DNA from: an uncultured Lachnospiraceae bacterium
GTDB lineage: Bacteria; Bacillota; Clostridia; Lachnospirales; Lachnospiraceae
DNA: 64,000 bases
Direction: 5' to 3'
Assembly: GCA_947577185.1 (NCBI GenBank)
Contig: CANPUE010000010.1
Span: 1-64,000, forward strand
A program made the translations under genes and the position numbers. Of this stretch, positions 27,034 through 36,444 are shown in pieces. The first letter of the stretch is position 1. Each line of letters begins with the position of its first letter. The notes under the pieces are model-generated. The model was given only the letters and a program-made list of their open reading frames with translations. It was not told the origin of the DNA and ran no database searches.

Positions 27034-29430
27034 TCACTGCTCCTTCTGGCACGCCTCCATAAAATACATCCTCGACGCAAAGTCCTGAAATATCCTCGTC
27101 TCACTGCCATACCCCACGGAACCGAATGCCTGCTTTAACTTAATTCCATGATACATCAGTTCGTCTCCATAAACAAGGCAATCCTCCGTCTCACCGTCCA
27201 GTTTCACAAATTTTGCGGCTATCGCTTCCACCAGAGAATCCTGCCGGATATGGATCGGCGAAACCAGATTCACGAGACCGCCGAACGCTTTCAGATTGTA
27301 TGTCAGCTTCCGGTTATAAAAATGATAACAGGTTTCCTCCTCCAGTCCCTTTGCCTGATAGCAGGCATAGGAATCATTGGGCACCACGAGCTTCTGAAAG
27401 AGCATCCCCACCGCCTTTTTCCGGTCAGACGACACACAGGTCCATTCCATGATGTTCTGATCTCCGGGCCAGATCGCGGAATGATAACCGTCACCGCTTT
27501 GCGCGGCAAAGCTCCGTCCCCTGTAAAAATCACCAAACTGCAGGACTTCCCGCCATTTTTTATAGAGCCCGATCTGCGTCTTCACCGCCATAAACTGCTC
27601 TTTGTCCATCTCGCTAAGATTGCATTCGTAACCGCAGACGCCAAACGCCGCCACATGAAATCTGGTTTCCAGAGGCGTCACGCGCAGCGTCTGATGGTTC
27701 GGACAGGAAGAGACATGCGCGCTCACCACAGACAGCGGATACCCATAACTATAGCCGTTCTGGATCTCTGCACGGCACAGCGCATCCGTATTATCACTGG
27801 CCCAGATCTGTGGAAAATAACACAGAATCCCCAGATCGAAACGGTTGCCCCCTGAACTGCATCCCTCAAACAAAATCTCCGGAAACCGCTGCGTCAGTTC
27901 TCTCATACAGCGGTACAGGCCGCACACATAACGATGAAAAACCTCCCCCTGATTTTCCGGTCTTAAATGCCTGGAATATACGTCGGAAAAGATACGGTTC
28001 ATATCCCATTTCACATAAGAAATATCGGCACTGGAAAAGACCTTTGTCATCTCTTCGATGATATACTCCTGCACGGCGGGATTGCCCAGATCAAGAAGCC
28101 TCTGATTACGCCCCTCCGAATGTTCCCTGCCCGGAATATCCACCGCCCATTCCGGGTGTGCCTCATACAGTCTGCTGTTTACATTCACCATCTCCGGTTC
28201 CACCCAGATGCCAAAATCAAGACCCAGCGCCTTTATTTTCCCGCAAAGCCTTTTCAAACCGCCGGGCAGCTTCTTCTCATTAACCTGCCAGTCTCCCAGA
28301 GAACGGGTGTCATCCGTCCGCTCCCCGAACCACCCGTCGTCCATCACGAACAGTTCCACGCCCGCCTCTTTTCCGGCTCTGGCCAGTTTCAGCAGCTTTC
28401 TTTCATCGATATTAAAATATGCGGCCTCCCAGCTGTTCAAAAGAACAGGCCGTATTTTCTTTTTCCATGATCCGCGCACAATATGCTCCCTTACAAAATG
28501 ATGCATCTGCCGGCTCATCGCCCCGAAACCCTGACAGGAAAAAGTCATGACCGCCTCCGGCGCTTCAAAAACCTCTCCCGCCCTGAGTTCCCAGGAAAAA
28601 GACTGCGGATTGATCCCGCAGACTACCCTTGTCTTACCGAAACTGCTGACTTCAGCTGCTTCATAATGGTTCCCGCTGTAGATCAGATTAAGGCCGAAGC
28701 ATTCCCCCGCGTCTTCCGTTGTGTGCTCTTTGGACAGCATGACAAACGGATTGGCCCTGCTGGAAGAGATGCCGGCATAGGAAGCATTCACATGTTTCCC
28801 CGCCTGTATACGCACATCCGTACGTTTCATCTCCCTCGCCCATCCTCCGGTAAAAGAAGTAAAAACATAGTCCGCCGCAGGAAAATCCAGCTGCATACTC
28901 ATAAGCCTTTTTATGACGAGCGAATTTTCCCCCTCATTTTTTAGCCTTGCACTGCGCGTAATCACATCGCACGCCGGATAAACATAATAATGCAGTTCCA
29001 GAATCAGATCATGCACCTTCTCCTTTAACCGCACAAGCAGATGTTCCGCCTGTCCATCCTCACTGTATGAGCCGGGCAGGCAGTCCGATTCCGGTCCCGT
29101 ATCCGTGACCGCAAAAGAATCATAGAGAAAATCCGAAGTGAAACTGCCGTCCGCATACACGATCTCCACAAATGGTTCCCTGATATCGCCCTTCCCGTAA
29201 GACGACATCTCCAGACAGGCATCTTCCAGACTGAAATTTTTGTGTCCGTCATCATAGTAGATCCCGTTTCCCGGCACAAAAGCGTGCTTTTCCCGCAAAG
29301 CCGCATCTCCCCGGAAATGAATTTTCCTCCCATAATAAAAATGTTCCAGATGTCCTGTCTGCGTTACCGCAAACAAATACGATGTGTGCTCTGTTTCCAG
29401 ACTGAATATGCCGTTTTTTTCTGTGATCAT
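27034..29430 (-). CDS. GH36 alpha-galactosidase
   Basis: 798-residue retaining alpha-galactosidase, tetrameric-type family 36, no signal peptide. An N-terminal beta-supersandwich is followed by the catalytic barrel: VMDDGWFG, KWDMNR (nucleophile D476), CSSGGNRFD and SDNTD (acid/base D546). AGGAGG precedes ATG 29430. First gene after promoter/hairpin element B (29573-29698), with a leader of roughly 230 nt. It hydrolyses terminal alpha-galactose from melibiose, raffinose or galactomannan oligosaccharides. Confidence 0.93.
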   Translation of the reverse strand: MITEKNGIFSLETEHTSYLFAVTQTGHLEHFYYGRKIHFRGDAALREKHAFVPGNGIYYDDGHKNFSLEDACLEMSSYGKGDIREPFVEIVYADGSFTSDFLYDSFAVTDTGPESDCLPGSYSEDGQAEHLLVRLKEKVHDLILELHYYVYPACDVITRSARLKNEGENSLVIKRLMSMQLDFPAADYVFTSFTGGWAREMKRTDVRIQAGKHVNASYAGISSSRANPFVMLSKEHTTEDAGECFGLNLIYSGNHYEAAEVSSFGKTRVVCGINPQSFSWELRAGEVFEAPEAVMTFSCQGFGAMSRQMHHFVREHIVRGSWKKKIRPVLLNSWEAAYFNIDERKLLKLARAGKEAGVELFVMDDGWFGERTDDTRSLGDWQVNEKKLPGGLKRLCGKIKALGLDFGIWVEPEMVNVNSRLYEAHPEWAVDIPGREHSEGRNQRLLDLGNPAVQEYIIEEMTKVFSSADISYVKWDMNRIFSDVYSRHLRPENQGEVFHRYVCGLYRCMRELTQRFPEILFEGCSSGGNRFDLGILCYFPQIWASDNTDALCRAEIQNGYSYGYPLSVVSAHVSSCPNHQTLRVTPLETRFHVAAFGVCGYECNLSEMDKEQFMAVKTQIGLYKKWREVLQFGDFYRGRSFAAQSGDGYHSAIWPGDQNIMEWTCVSSDRKKAVGMLFQKLVVPNDSYACYQAKGLEEETCYHFYNRKLTYNLKAFGGLVNLVSPIHIRQDSLVEAIAAKFVKLDGETEDCLVYGDELMYHGIKLKQAFGSVGYGSETRIFQDFASRMYFMEACQKEQ

Positions 29431-29502
29431 AGATTTTTCCTCCTACTCTGCGCCAACGGATCTGCCCTGTGCACCAGACTTTTTCTCCCTTCTTCCCGTT
29501 AT

Positions 29503-29526
29503 AAAAAACGCCGCAAAACAACGACG
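29503..29526 (-). terminator. Weak terminator-like hairpin in the GH36 leader
   Basis: On the minus strand CGTCG (29526-29522) and CGGCG (29513-29509) can pair (one G-U), followed at once by TTTTTT. The stem is short. Its place inside the leader, between element B and the gene, would fit attenuation, but it may be fortuitous. Confidence 0.3.
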
Positions 29527-29572
29527 ATTCGCAATATTACGCATTTAACGTATCAGACACGTTCCATGAATA

Positions 29573-29698
29573 CGGCAGTCCTGCCAAACAAATGTGAATC
29601 TCTGGCAGAACCGCCGGAATGTGTACTCTAAAAGCACACAGATAGAATCAAGATTTGTTTAATAACGATATTGTATCATAAGATAATTACTATTACAA
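29573..29698 (-). promoter_or_regulatory. Element B, copy 1: promoter plus transcribed hairpin before GH36
   Basis: Minus strand: -35 TTGTAA (29698-29693), 17 bp, -10 TACAAT (29675-29670); then AACAAATCTTGATTC; then a 14-bp stem (arms 29616-29603 and 29586-29573, two G-U pairs) with a 16-nt loop containing ATTTGTT, which could instead pair with the upstream AACAAAT. Copy 2 at 42677-42781 has the same parts in the same order. This copy has about 20 extra bases between the segments. Confidence 0.65.
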
Positions 29699-29720
29699 TC
29701 TGTTTTTCTTATTTAGCTGT

Positions 29721-31928
29721 TTACAGCTTCTGCACAAATGTATAACTTCCCGCTTCCAGTTCCCGGACCGCGCCGTCCGGCAGGGTCAGTCTTGTCTCGC
29801 GCGGCACGGCGCAGTTGATCGTAACCTCATCATTTTCCACTTTCCACGCAACTTTGATCTCTCCTGCGCGGCTGTGATAGCTTCCTTCCACGCTGCCGAG
29901 ACGTCTGTCAATATAAGGCCGCAGGCTGATTTTGGAATATCCGGGCTGCAGCGGTTTGATTCCCAGCACATAGCGGTAATAAAATTCTCCCACACTGCCG
30001 AAGGAATAGTGATTAAAGGACACCATGTTATCGCCGCTCATCTTCGTTTCATTCACGGTTCCGTCCGGGCGCAGGGCGTCCCATCTCTCCCACGTCGTCG
30101 TAGCGCCGCAGTTCACCTGATAGAGCCATCCCGGACATTCTTCGTTAAGAAGCAGATCGAATGCCAGTCCGGCATACCCGTTATCCGCAAGCATCGGCAG
30201 CAGATGTTCGGTCGCAAAAAAACCTGTCTGCATTCCCTCATCTTTGATCTTTGCCACGAGTTTTTCAAAGCAGGCATCCCACAGTTCCCCTTTGGGAATC
30301 ACCATTTTCAGTGCCATGATATAGGCGCCCTGATAATTGTCTTTCATCGTGCCGTCCTTTTTGACATACGCTTTCAGATAGGCTCCGGTTGTCTTTGCAA
30401 GCTGCTCCTGATAGCGCAGGGCATCGCACTCTTTTCCCAGTCTGGCGGCTGTCTCAGACAGGATCCGCAGATCGTTGACCACAAAGGCGTTTGACACCGG
30501 CCCGTTGTGCATCGCCATGTACTTGACATCTTTTCCCGGCGCCAGCCAGTCGCCGAGACTCGGCCCGGCCCAAAGATCCTTTTTTCCCATGATTCCTTTT
30601 CCCATGTGGCGGATCTCGCATTCCACATGAGACTTCATGCTCTCATACTGCTCTTTCAGATATCTGTCTGTTCCATACTGCATCCACAACAGTTCCGGCA
30701 GAATCGTGACCGCATTGCCCCAGCCCAGCATACTCATAAAACCGATGCCTTCCGGGCCGCGTGCGGGTACGACCGGGGCCACATATCCTTCTGTATTATC
30801 CATCTGCGTATATCGGATGTCTTTCAGAAATTTAGCCAAAAACGCTTCCGTATCGTAATTATAGGCTCCTGTCAGGGCAAACACATGTCCGTCTCCGGTA
30901 TAACCCATCCTCTCGTCACGCTGAGGACAGTCTGTGGGCACTTCCAGATAATTACTGCGCTGTCCCCACACCTGATTGTGATAAAGCTGCTCGACCTTCT
31001 TATTCTCACAGGTAAAAAATCCGGTACGTTCCATCTGGCTGTGTACAGCATACGCAGTCAGCAGACCCTCCTCATATTCCACACCGGAAAGTTCCACATA
31101 GCGGAATCCCATGAAACTGAATCTGGGACGGTATTTTTTCGTCTCCGTCCCTTTATAATATACGGTTTCCGCCTTCGCCTTACGCAGATTGACCGTATAC
31201 AGGCTCCCGTCCGCGTTGAGGATCTCGCCGTGGCGCAGTTTTAACACCGCTCCGTGCATGTGCGCCGGGTCGATCTCCACGAACCCTGCAAAGTTCTGCC
31301 CGAAATCCACGATCGTCACATCCCCGCACTTTGTAAACGACGAAACGGAAATTTCCTCCTGCACGACAGTAGGTAAAATCCCCTCCTCCAGTACTTCCGG
31401 CACTTTTCCCGCATAGACGACAGGCCTTTCTTCCGTCAGGCCAGGTTCCTGCGCATGATAAATCTCCCCGTCATAAAAACCCGCGTATTCATAGGGGCTC
31501 CGCAGCATCGTCACCGTTTCGTCACGGCTAGTATAAACGGCGCTTCCCGCGTCGTCCTCTACCGTGAGTATCCATGCCGCCGCAGAATGTTCTCCATAAA
31601 TCTGACATTGATTCTCAAACGTATAGCGTCCGCAGTACCAGCCCTGCCCCAGATACACCCGAAGCCTGTTTTCTCCCTGCGCCAAAAGGTCTGTCACATC
31701 ATATGTCTGTGCCTGAAGCTGGCGGTGATAATAGGTGTAACCGGGTGCAAAAAGAATCTCTCCCACCTTTTTTTCATTGATCTGCGCCTCATAAATTCCA
31801 AGCGCAGTGATGCACAGTGTCGCTTTCTTTACCTTTTTCGCAGAAATGATCTGTTCAAACACAGCCACTTCACCCTCTGTAAAAGGAGTATCCGCCTGGA
31901 TAAACTGCTTCCTTAACTGTTCATACAT
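29721..31928 (-). CDS. GH78 alpha-L-rhamnosidase
   Basis: 735-residue inverting alpha-L-rhamnosidase, cytoplasmic. N-terminal beta-domains carry LYLGQGWYCGRY-like family motifs; the (alpha/alpha)6 barrel begins near residue 330 with the catalytic-site signature PTDCPQRDERMGYTGD, and the C-terminal sandwich follows. GGAGG precedes the ATG. It is the third gene of GH2-isomerase-GH78, 122 bp after the isomerase gene. Likely removes rhamnose from pectic side chains or plant glycosides. Confidence 0.92.
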   Translation of the reverse strand: MYEQLRKQFIQADTPFTEGEVAVFEQIISAKKVKKATLCITALGIYEAQINEKKVGEILFAPGYTYYHRQLQAQTYDVTDLLAQGENRLRVYLGQGWYCGRYTFENQCQIYGEHSAAAWILTVEDDAGSAVYTSRDETVTMLRSPYEYAGFYDGEIYHAQEPGLTEERPVVYAGKVPEVLEEGILPTVVQEEISVSSFTKCGDVTIVDFGQNFAGFVEIDPAHMHGAVLKLRHGEILNADGSLYTVNLRKAKAETVYYKGTETKKYRPRFSFMGFRYVELSGVEYEEGLLTAYAVHSQMERTGFFTCENKKVEQLYHNQVWGQRSNYLEVPTDCPQRDERMGYTGDGHVFALTGAYNYDTEAFLAKFLKDIRYTQMDNTEGYVAPVVPARGPEGIGFMSMLGWGNAVTILPELLWMQYGTDRYLKEQYESMKSHVECEIRHMGKGIMGKKDLWAGPSLGDWLAPGKDVKYMAMHNGPVSNAFVVNDLRILSETAARLGKECDALRYQEQLAKTTGAYLKAYVKKDGTMKDNYQGAYIMALKMVIPKGELWDACFEKLVAKIKDEGMQTGFFATEHLLPMLADNGYAGLAFDLLLNEECPGWLYQVNCGATTTWERWDALRPDGTVNETKMSGDNMVSFNHYSFGSVGEFYYRYVLGIKPLQPGYSKISLRPYIDRRLGSVEGSYHSRAGEIKVAWKVENDEVTINCAVPRETRLTLPDGAVRELEAGSYTFVQKL

Positions 31929-32050
31929 GCCATATCCTCCATTCTCTCCGCTTTTATTCCTGTTTTTTCTATTTCCTGTCCTTGTCGTTTCGGTTCCTGT
32001 TCTCTTTGTCCTGTTTTTTCCGCCCGCGAAACTTTCTTTTCAGATGCCGG
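31929..32050 (-). promoter_or_regulatory. Purine-rich leader with four ACAGGA repeats
   Basis: The transcribed strand of this 122-bp gap is almost all purine and contains ACAGGA four times (31958, 31974, 31995 and 32009 as TCCTGT on the plus strand) within 57 nt. No hairpin or T tract separates the isomerase and GH78 genes. Repeated A/GGA motifs can bind CsrA-type proteins, but this is only a suggestion. Confidence 0.25.
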
Positions 32051-32899
32051 TCAAAAATTCTCCCGCAAAAATTTCGCACTGCATTCAAAACTTTTCACCG
32101 GGCTCTTATCAACCCAGTTGCGGTGGCTTTCCAGAATCACCGCTTCGATCCCGGCATCTTTCGCTTTTTTTGCCAGATCGGTTAACGGCATCGAGCCGTA
32201 ACCGAGTTCCATGCTGTCGCTCTTTAAAATCGGCGTCATACACGGCCCCGTCTGTCGTGTGCCTCTGTCATTTATATGCCACAGCTTCATTCGGCCGCCC
32301 AGCGCTTCCATCACTGCAAGCGGGTTTTCCCCGCACTCTGCGCACCAATAGCTGTCAAACTCAAAATTGACCAGTTCGGTCTCTGTCTCTTCCATCAAAA
32401 TCCGGTAAGCATTCTTTTCCCCGGAAACTTTGAGGAACTCGCAGTTATGATTGTGATAGAGCAGTCTGATACCCGCCTCTTTGAGCGCACCGCCTGCCTT
32501 ATTCAGCCTTCCTGCCAGCTTTTTTACTTCCCCGGCATCCCCATATGGAAAACGGTACATGCCGGTGACCACCACCTTGTCTGTGTCGAATTTTTTAGCT
32601 TCCTCCGCCACCGCTGTCGGATCACGCTCGATGCTGCCCAGATCCTGATGAATGGATACCACTTTCAGCCCGCTTTGTTTCACCAGACGCGGCCAGTCAA
32701 GTTTCCCGCCGTTCCCAACCGGCATCCCGGCCGCCTTCGTCATCATTTTAACCAGAAGTCCGCTCGGATGAATCATGAATCCGCATAATTCAATGCCGTC
32801 ATAACCGGCTTTTTTCATTCTGGCCATCGTTGCCAGCGCCTGTTCTTCTTTGTTCATCACCGTTCCGAGCATGAACTGCTGTACTGCTTTGATTGGCAT
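32051..32899 (-). CDS. Sugar phosphate isomerase/epimerase (xylose-isomerase-like TIM barrel)
   Basis: 282 residues of the AP-endonuclease-2/xylose-isomerase-like barrel family. MKKAGYDGIELCGF, the metal-site region LLYHNHNCEF, NFEFDSYW and KLWHINDRG are typical. Strong AGGAGGAGGG before ATG 32899. It sits 29 bp after GH2 and before GH78, so it probably converts a monosaccharide released by them, or a related keto sugar. Exact substrate not readable. Confidence 0.85.
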   Translation of the reverse strand: MPIKAVQQFMLGTVMNKEEQALATMARMKKAGYDGIELCGFMIHPSGLLVKMMTKAAGMPVGNGGKLDWPRLVKQSGLKVVSIHQDLGSIERDPTAVAEEAKKFDTDKVVVTGMYRFPYGDAGEVKKLAGRLNKAGGALKEAGIRLLYHNHNCEFLKVSGEKNAYRILMEETETELVNFEFDSYWCAECGENPLAVMEALGGRMKLWHINDRGTRQTGPCMTPILKSDSMELGYGSMPLTDLAKKAKDAGIEAVILESHRNWVDKSPVKSFECSAKFLRENF

Positions 32900-32928
32900 G
32901 TAGATCCCTCCTCCTGTCCGGAAACCGC

Positions 32929-35136
32929 TTACGCCTTCTTTATTTTCTGCAAAATCCGGTTTAACTGTCTGATACTCTCCTCATCGATTTCTCCTGCCTG
33001 CTTCAAAAGGCTGATCAGCGTCATCCTGCCCATCATCCGCTGCAATCCGGGATTGTCTTTGACCGCTTCCGCCACATCGCCTCTGGACGCAGCGCCTTTT
33101 TCCATCATCTGATTCACGATCGCACCCGCTTCCGGATTGGCACGCAGATCTGCCAGCGTATCAGAAACCGAAAAACAGCCGGGATCAAATTCATCCTGAT
33201 CAAACCAGTTCACGACATCCTGCTTCTTTGCAAAAAGGTATTCCGGGTTTTCCTCCCGTACGCTCCGCACCACAATGGCATCGCTGACCGTTCCGTCCGG
33301 GGTCTGTATTCTGGCCTCGATTCTGTATTCTGCCTCTTTTTCCGCAAGCGGCACCTGGAAGCAGAATACCCTGTGCGCCTGCAGCGTCTGGAAAAGCGTA
33401 CCGTTTACATACACAGAAACCTCTTCCGCGTTGGAATACACCCTGATCTCCGTCACCTCTTGCGTGCGGTCGACATACCTGCTGCCGCAGATGTGAACCA
33501 TCGGCTCTTTGTTCCATGCCGCTTTGTACAGATAGAACGCATCTTTTTTCGTCTGTCTGTCAAATGTGACAAGGCCTTTCTGGTTCTCCCCATGTTTGCC
33601 GCCCTCATCTCTTCCGTCGGCCGCAAAGTCAAAAAGATTCCATACGTGAGTTGCCCAGAGCCATGGCCGCTTCTCGATCATGTCAAGCATATGTTCATGA
33701 TAGAGCGCCTGATAAGATTCCGAATAATCTCCTTTTTCCGGATGACTGTTCTGAAACCTGGGATTGGCATCCGCACCGTATTCGCTGAACCCGATCGGAC
33801 GATCCGGGTATTTTTCATGAAATTCATCAAAAAATTCTTCATTCTGTTCCAGTTCTCCCAGATACCACCCGAAATACAGGTTATAACTGTTGACATCCGG
33901 GATATCGAGAATCGGGCTGTCCGTCTCCAGCATAAACACATTGGCCATGGTCGTCAGACGGGTCTGATCCATCCGATGGCACAATTCGTTCAACAGTCTG
34001 TGATTTTCCAGCAGATCCTCATTTACGGCACTGGCCGCAGTAATCTCATTGCTCAGCCCCCATACAACGATCGAAGGATGATTATAGCACTGCGCCACCA
34101 GCTCTTCCATCTGGGAAAGCGTATTTTCTCTGCCATTTTTCATATGCATTGTAATATAGGGGATTTCTGCCCAGACAAGGATCCCGTTCTCGTCGCACAG
34201 ATCATAAAATTCATCGGCATGCTGATAATGCGCCAGCCTGAGGGTATTCGCCCCGATTTCCCGCACGATCTCCATGTCCTTCTTATGATGTTCCATCGTC
34301 AGCGCATTGCCTGCCCCCTTACAGTCCTGATGGCGGCTGACACCGCGAAGGGGATAACTGCGTCCGTTTAAGAAAAAGCCTTTTTGCGCGTCGATCTCAA
34401 ACGTCCTGCATCCAAAACGCGCCGAAACCTCATCTCCGCTGTCTAAGACAGCCTTTGCCATGTACAGATAAGGGTCTTGTACACCGTCCCACAAATGTAC
34501 GTTCTCTATTACAAATTCCGCAGAAGCATATCCGTTTTCGGAACGGACTGTCCGGCTCTGTCCGTCGACTGTGACTGTCACGTTCCCGCCTGTCTGCCAT
34601 GTCTCCACACGGACTGACGCAGATTTTTTCTCCAGATTGACTGTTGGAGTCACTTTTATACCCGGTGCGCCGCAGTAAGAAAGATCAAAATGCGTTTCCG
34701 GCACGATGATCAGATTCACATCGCGGTACAGGCCGCCATAGAACGTAAAATCGGCCTTCTGGGGATAAACGACATCATTGTCACTGTTATCGACTGTAAT
34801 GATCAATTCATTTGCGGCTCCCTCTCCGCCGGATACCAAATGCTCTGTCAGGTCTGTGCGGAAAGTCGAATAACCGCCCCGATGGAATGCCAGTTCTTTC
34901 CCGTTCAGGCTGACCCCGGCCGACATCGCCGCTCCCTTGATTTCCAGAAACACACGGCTTCCGGCTTCCATCTGCGGTTTTTCCAGCATGCGCACGTATC
35001 TGCAGGTCCCGCGGAAATAATCGTTTCCGCCGTCCTGTCCATCCACCGCGTTCCATGTATGCGGCAGATTGACATTACTTACCTGGTCATTCTGGCAGAA
35101 TTTCCAGTTATCATTCAAAGAAATAATTTTTCTCAT
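32929..35136 (-). CDS. GH2 beta-galactosidase/beta-glucuronidase-like enzyme with C-terminal helical module
   Basis: 735 residues, cytoplasmic. N-terminal sugar-binding jelly roll (WNAVDGQDGGNDYFRG), an immunoglobulin-like domain, and the catalytic barrel with acid/base Glu in WGLSNEI and nucleophile Glu in GFSEYGAD. After a further beta domain the last 81 residues (32929-33174) form an extra alpha-helical module like that at the N-terminus of the GH13 protein. ATG 35136 has TAAGGAGG upstream; an in-frame ATG at 35235 lies in the divergent gene's territory. Beta-galactosidase is likely, beta-glucuronidase possible given uxuAB further along. Confidence 0.9.
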   Translation of the reverse strand: MRKIISLNDNWKFCQNDQVSNVNLPHTWNAVDGQDGGNDYFRGTCRYVRMLEKPQMEAGSRVFLEIKGAAMSAGVSLNGKELAFHRGGYSTFRTDLTEHLVSGGEGAANELIITVDNSDNDVVYPQKADFTFYGGLYRDVNLIIVPETHFDLSYCGAPGIKVTPTVNLEKKSASVRVETWQTGGNVTVTVDGQSRTVRSENGYASAEFVIENVHLWDGVQDPYLYMAKAVLDSGDEVSARFGCRTFEIDAQKGFFLNGRSYPLRGVSRHQDCKGAGNALTMEHHKKDMEIVREIGANTLRLAHYQHADEFYDLCDENGILVWAEIPYITMHMKNGRENTLSQMEELVAQCYNHPSIVVWGLSNEITAASAVNEDLLENHRLLNELCHRMDQTRLTTMANVFMLETDSPILDIPDVNSYNLYFGWYLGELEQNEEFFDEFHEKYPDRPIGFSEYGADANPRFQNSHPEKGDYSESYQALYHEHMLDMIEKRPWLWATHVWNLFDFAADGRDEGGKHGENQKGLVTFDRQTKKDAFYLYKAAWNKEPMVHICGSRYVDRTQEVTEIRVYSNAEEVSVYVNGTLFQTLQAHRVFCFQVPLAEKEAEYRIEARIQTPDGTVSDAIVVRSVREENPEYLFAKKQDVVNWFDQDEFDPGCFSVSDTLADLRANPEAGAIVNQMMEKGAASRGDVAEAVKDNPGLQRMMGRMTLISLLKQAGEIDEESIRQLNRILQKIKKA

Positions 35137-35159
35137 AGAGTTCCTCCTTATACGATTAT

Positions 35160-35172
35160 GTGATATACTCAC
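35160..35172. promoter_or_regulatory. Candidate operator between GH2 and AraC genes
   Basis: GTGATATACTCAC is a 13-bp imperfect palindrome in the 85-bp gap between the divergent GH2 and AraC-type genes, which must also hold both promoters. A regulator bound here could control both directions. Confidence 0.3.
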
Positions 35173-35221
35173 CTTAACAAACCTGTATCGCACAGGCCGC
35201 TTGAAAGGTATGGTTGGTTTT

Positions 35222-36427
35222 ATGGATATGAACATTGAACAAAATCTGGCTCTTTTTCAGGAACTGCTTGGCTGTGGCGGCAGCATTTATCTCTGGCGCT
35301 ATGACGCGGAGGGAAATCTGCTTCACTCCAACTGCCCGCAGGAAACGCTCTTTGAACAGGCTTTCTCTTTTCTCGGCTGTAAAGAACGCGCGCTCGGAAA
35401 CGGGCGGGGTAACGGCGGACCGCAGGCCGTAGGCACTTCATTCGGGCTGATCTGGGGCGTTGACTATCTCTATCAGGACGGCTCCCTCCGGCAGATGCAT
35501 ATCATTGGGCCTGTCTTTTCGCACAATGTATCCAGACGGGATATCGAAAGCGGCTTTGAACAGCATGTTGATCAGGATGTGTCCCTTTCCTGGAAGCATC
35601 GCCTTTTAAACGCCTATGCGCAGATCCCTGTTGTCCAGAATATCCTCTTTACCCGTTATCTGTTAATGCTGCATTTTTGTCTCACCGGGGAAAAGCTGTC
35701 GGCCAGCGATACCACGATCCCACAGTCTTTTGCAGACGCCGCTCCGTCGGATGCCAGACGCGACAGACATCGTGTATGGATGTCAGAATGTGCCCTGCTT
35801 GACATGGTACGAAACGGCGATCTGAATTACAAGGACGCGCTCAATGAATCGGTATCGATCAGCGAAGGCGTTCCCGTATGGGGAAAAGACCCTCTCAGGC
35901 AGGCCCGGACTTCTGTCATTGTCTTCATCTCAATCGTATGCCGCGCCGCCATAGAAGGCGGTCTGTCCCCGGAAGTCTCCTATTCTCTCGGCGATGCCTA
36001 TATCCAGTCGGTCGAAAACGCCAAAACCTACGATGAGATCCGTGCCATTCCCAATCTGATGTATGATGATTTCATCCACCGGGTACACAAAATCAGACAA
36101 AACAGAAAACTTTCCGCGCCCATCGAGCAATGCCGGAATTATATCGACATGCACATCAAAGAGAAAATACGGGCAAAGGATCTGGCCGGTCTGGCCGGTT
36201 ACACGGAATACTATCTGACACACAAATTCAAAGAAGAGACCGGTCTGTCTGTCAATGACTATATCAAGCATGCCAGAATAAACCGGGCCAAAGTTCTCCT
36301 TCGGAGCACCGATATTTCCATTCAGGATCTCTCCGAACAGCTCTGCTTCAGCAGCCGCAACTATTTCAGCCGCATCTTCTTTGAACTGACCGGCACCACC
36401 CCAAGTGAATTTCGGGAAAATCTGTAG
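35222..36427 (+). CDS. AraC-family transcriptional regulator
   Basis: About 401 residues. The C-terminal 105 residues are an AraC double helix-turn-helix (IRAKDLAGLAGYTEYYLTHKF and ISIQDLSEQLCFSSRNYFSRIF, ending TPSEFREN). The N-terminal 290 residues form a sensor part with a PAS-like or PocR-like look (FGLIWGVDYLYQDG), not clearly a cupin. Several in-frame starts exist; MDMNIEQ at 35222 is preferred, MVGF at 35210 possible; a start at 35069 would run through the GH2 gene. It lies between GH2 and the GPH symporter and probably controls this glycan locus. Confidence 0.82.
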   Translation: MDMNIEQNLALFQELLGCGGSIYLWRYDAEGNLLHSNCPQETLFEQAFSFLGCKERALGNGRGNGGPQAVGTSFGLIWGVDYLYQDGSLRQMHIIGPVFSHNVSRRDIESGFEQHVDQDVSLSWKHRLLNAYAQIPVVQNILFTRYLLMLHFCLTGEKLSASDTTIPQSFADAAPSDARRDRHRVWMSECALLDMVRNGDLNYKDALNESVSISEGVPVWGKDPLRQARTSVIVFISIVCRAAIEGGLSPEVSYSLGDAYIQSVENAKTYDEIRAIPNLMYDDFIHRVHKIRQNRKLSAPIEQCRNYIDMHIKEKIRAKDLAGLAGYTEYYLTHKFKEETGLSVNDYIKHARINRAKVLLRSTDISIQDLSEQLCFSSRNYFSRIFFELTGTTPSEFRENL

Positions 36428-36444
36428 GCAGACTTCTCTTTGCA

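Noticed and set aside
33373..34371. 332-codon plus-strand frame
   Set aside because: Opposite strand of the GH2 catalytic domain; no binding site, no recognisable motif.
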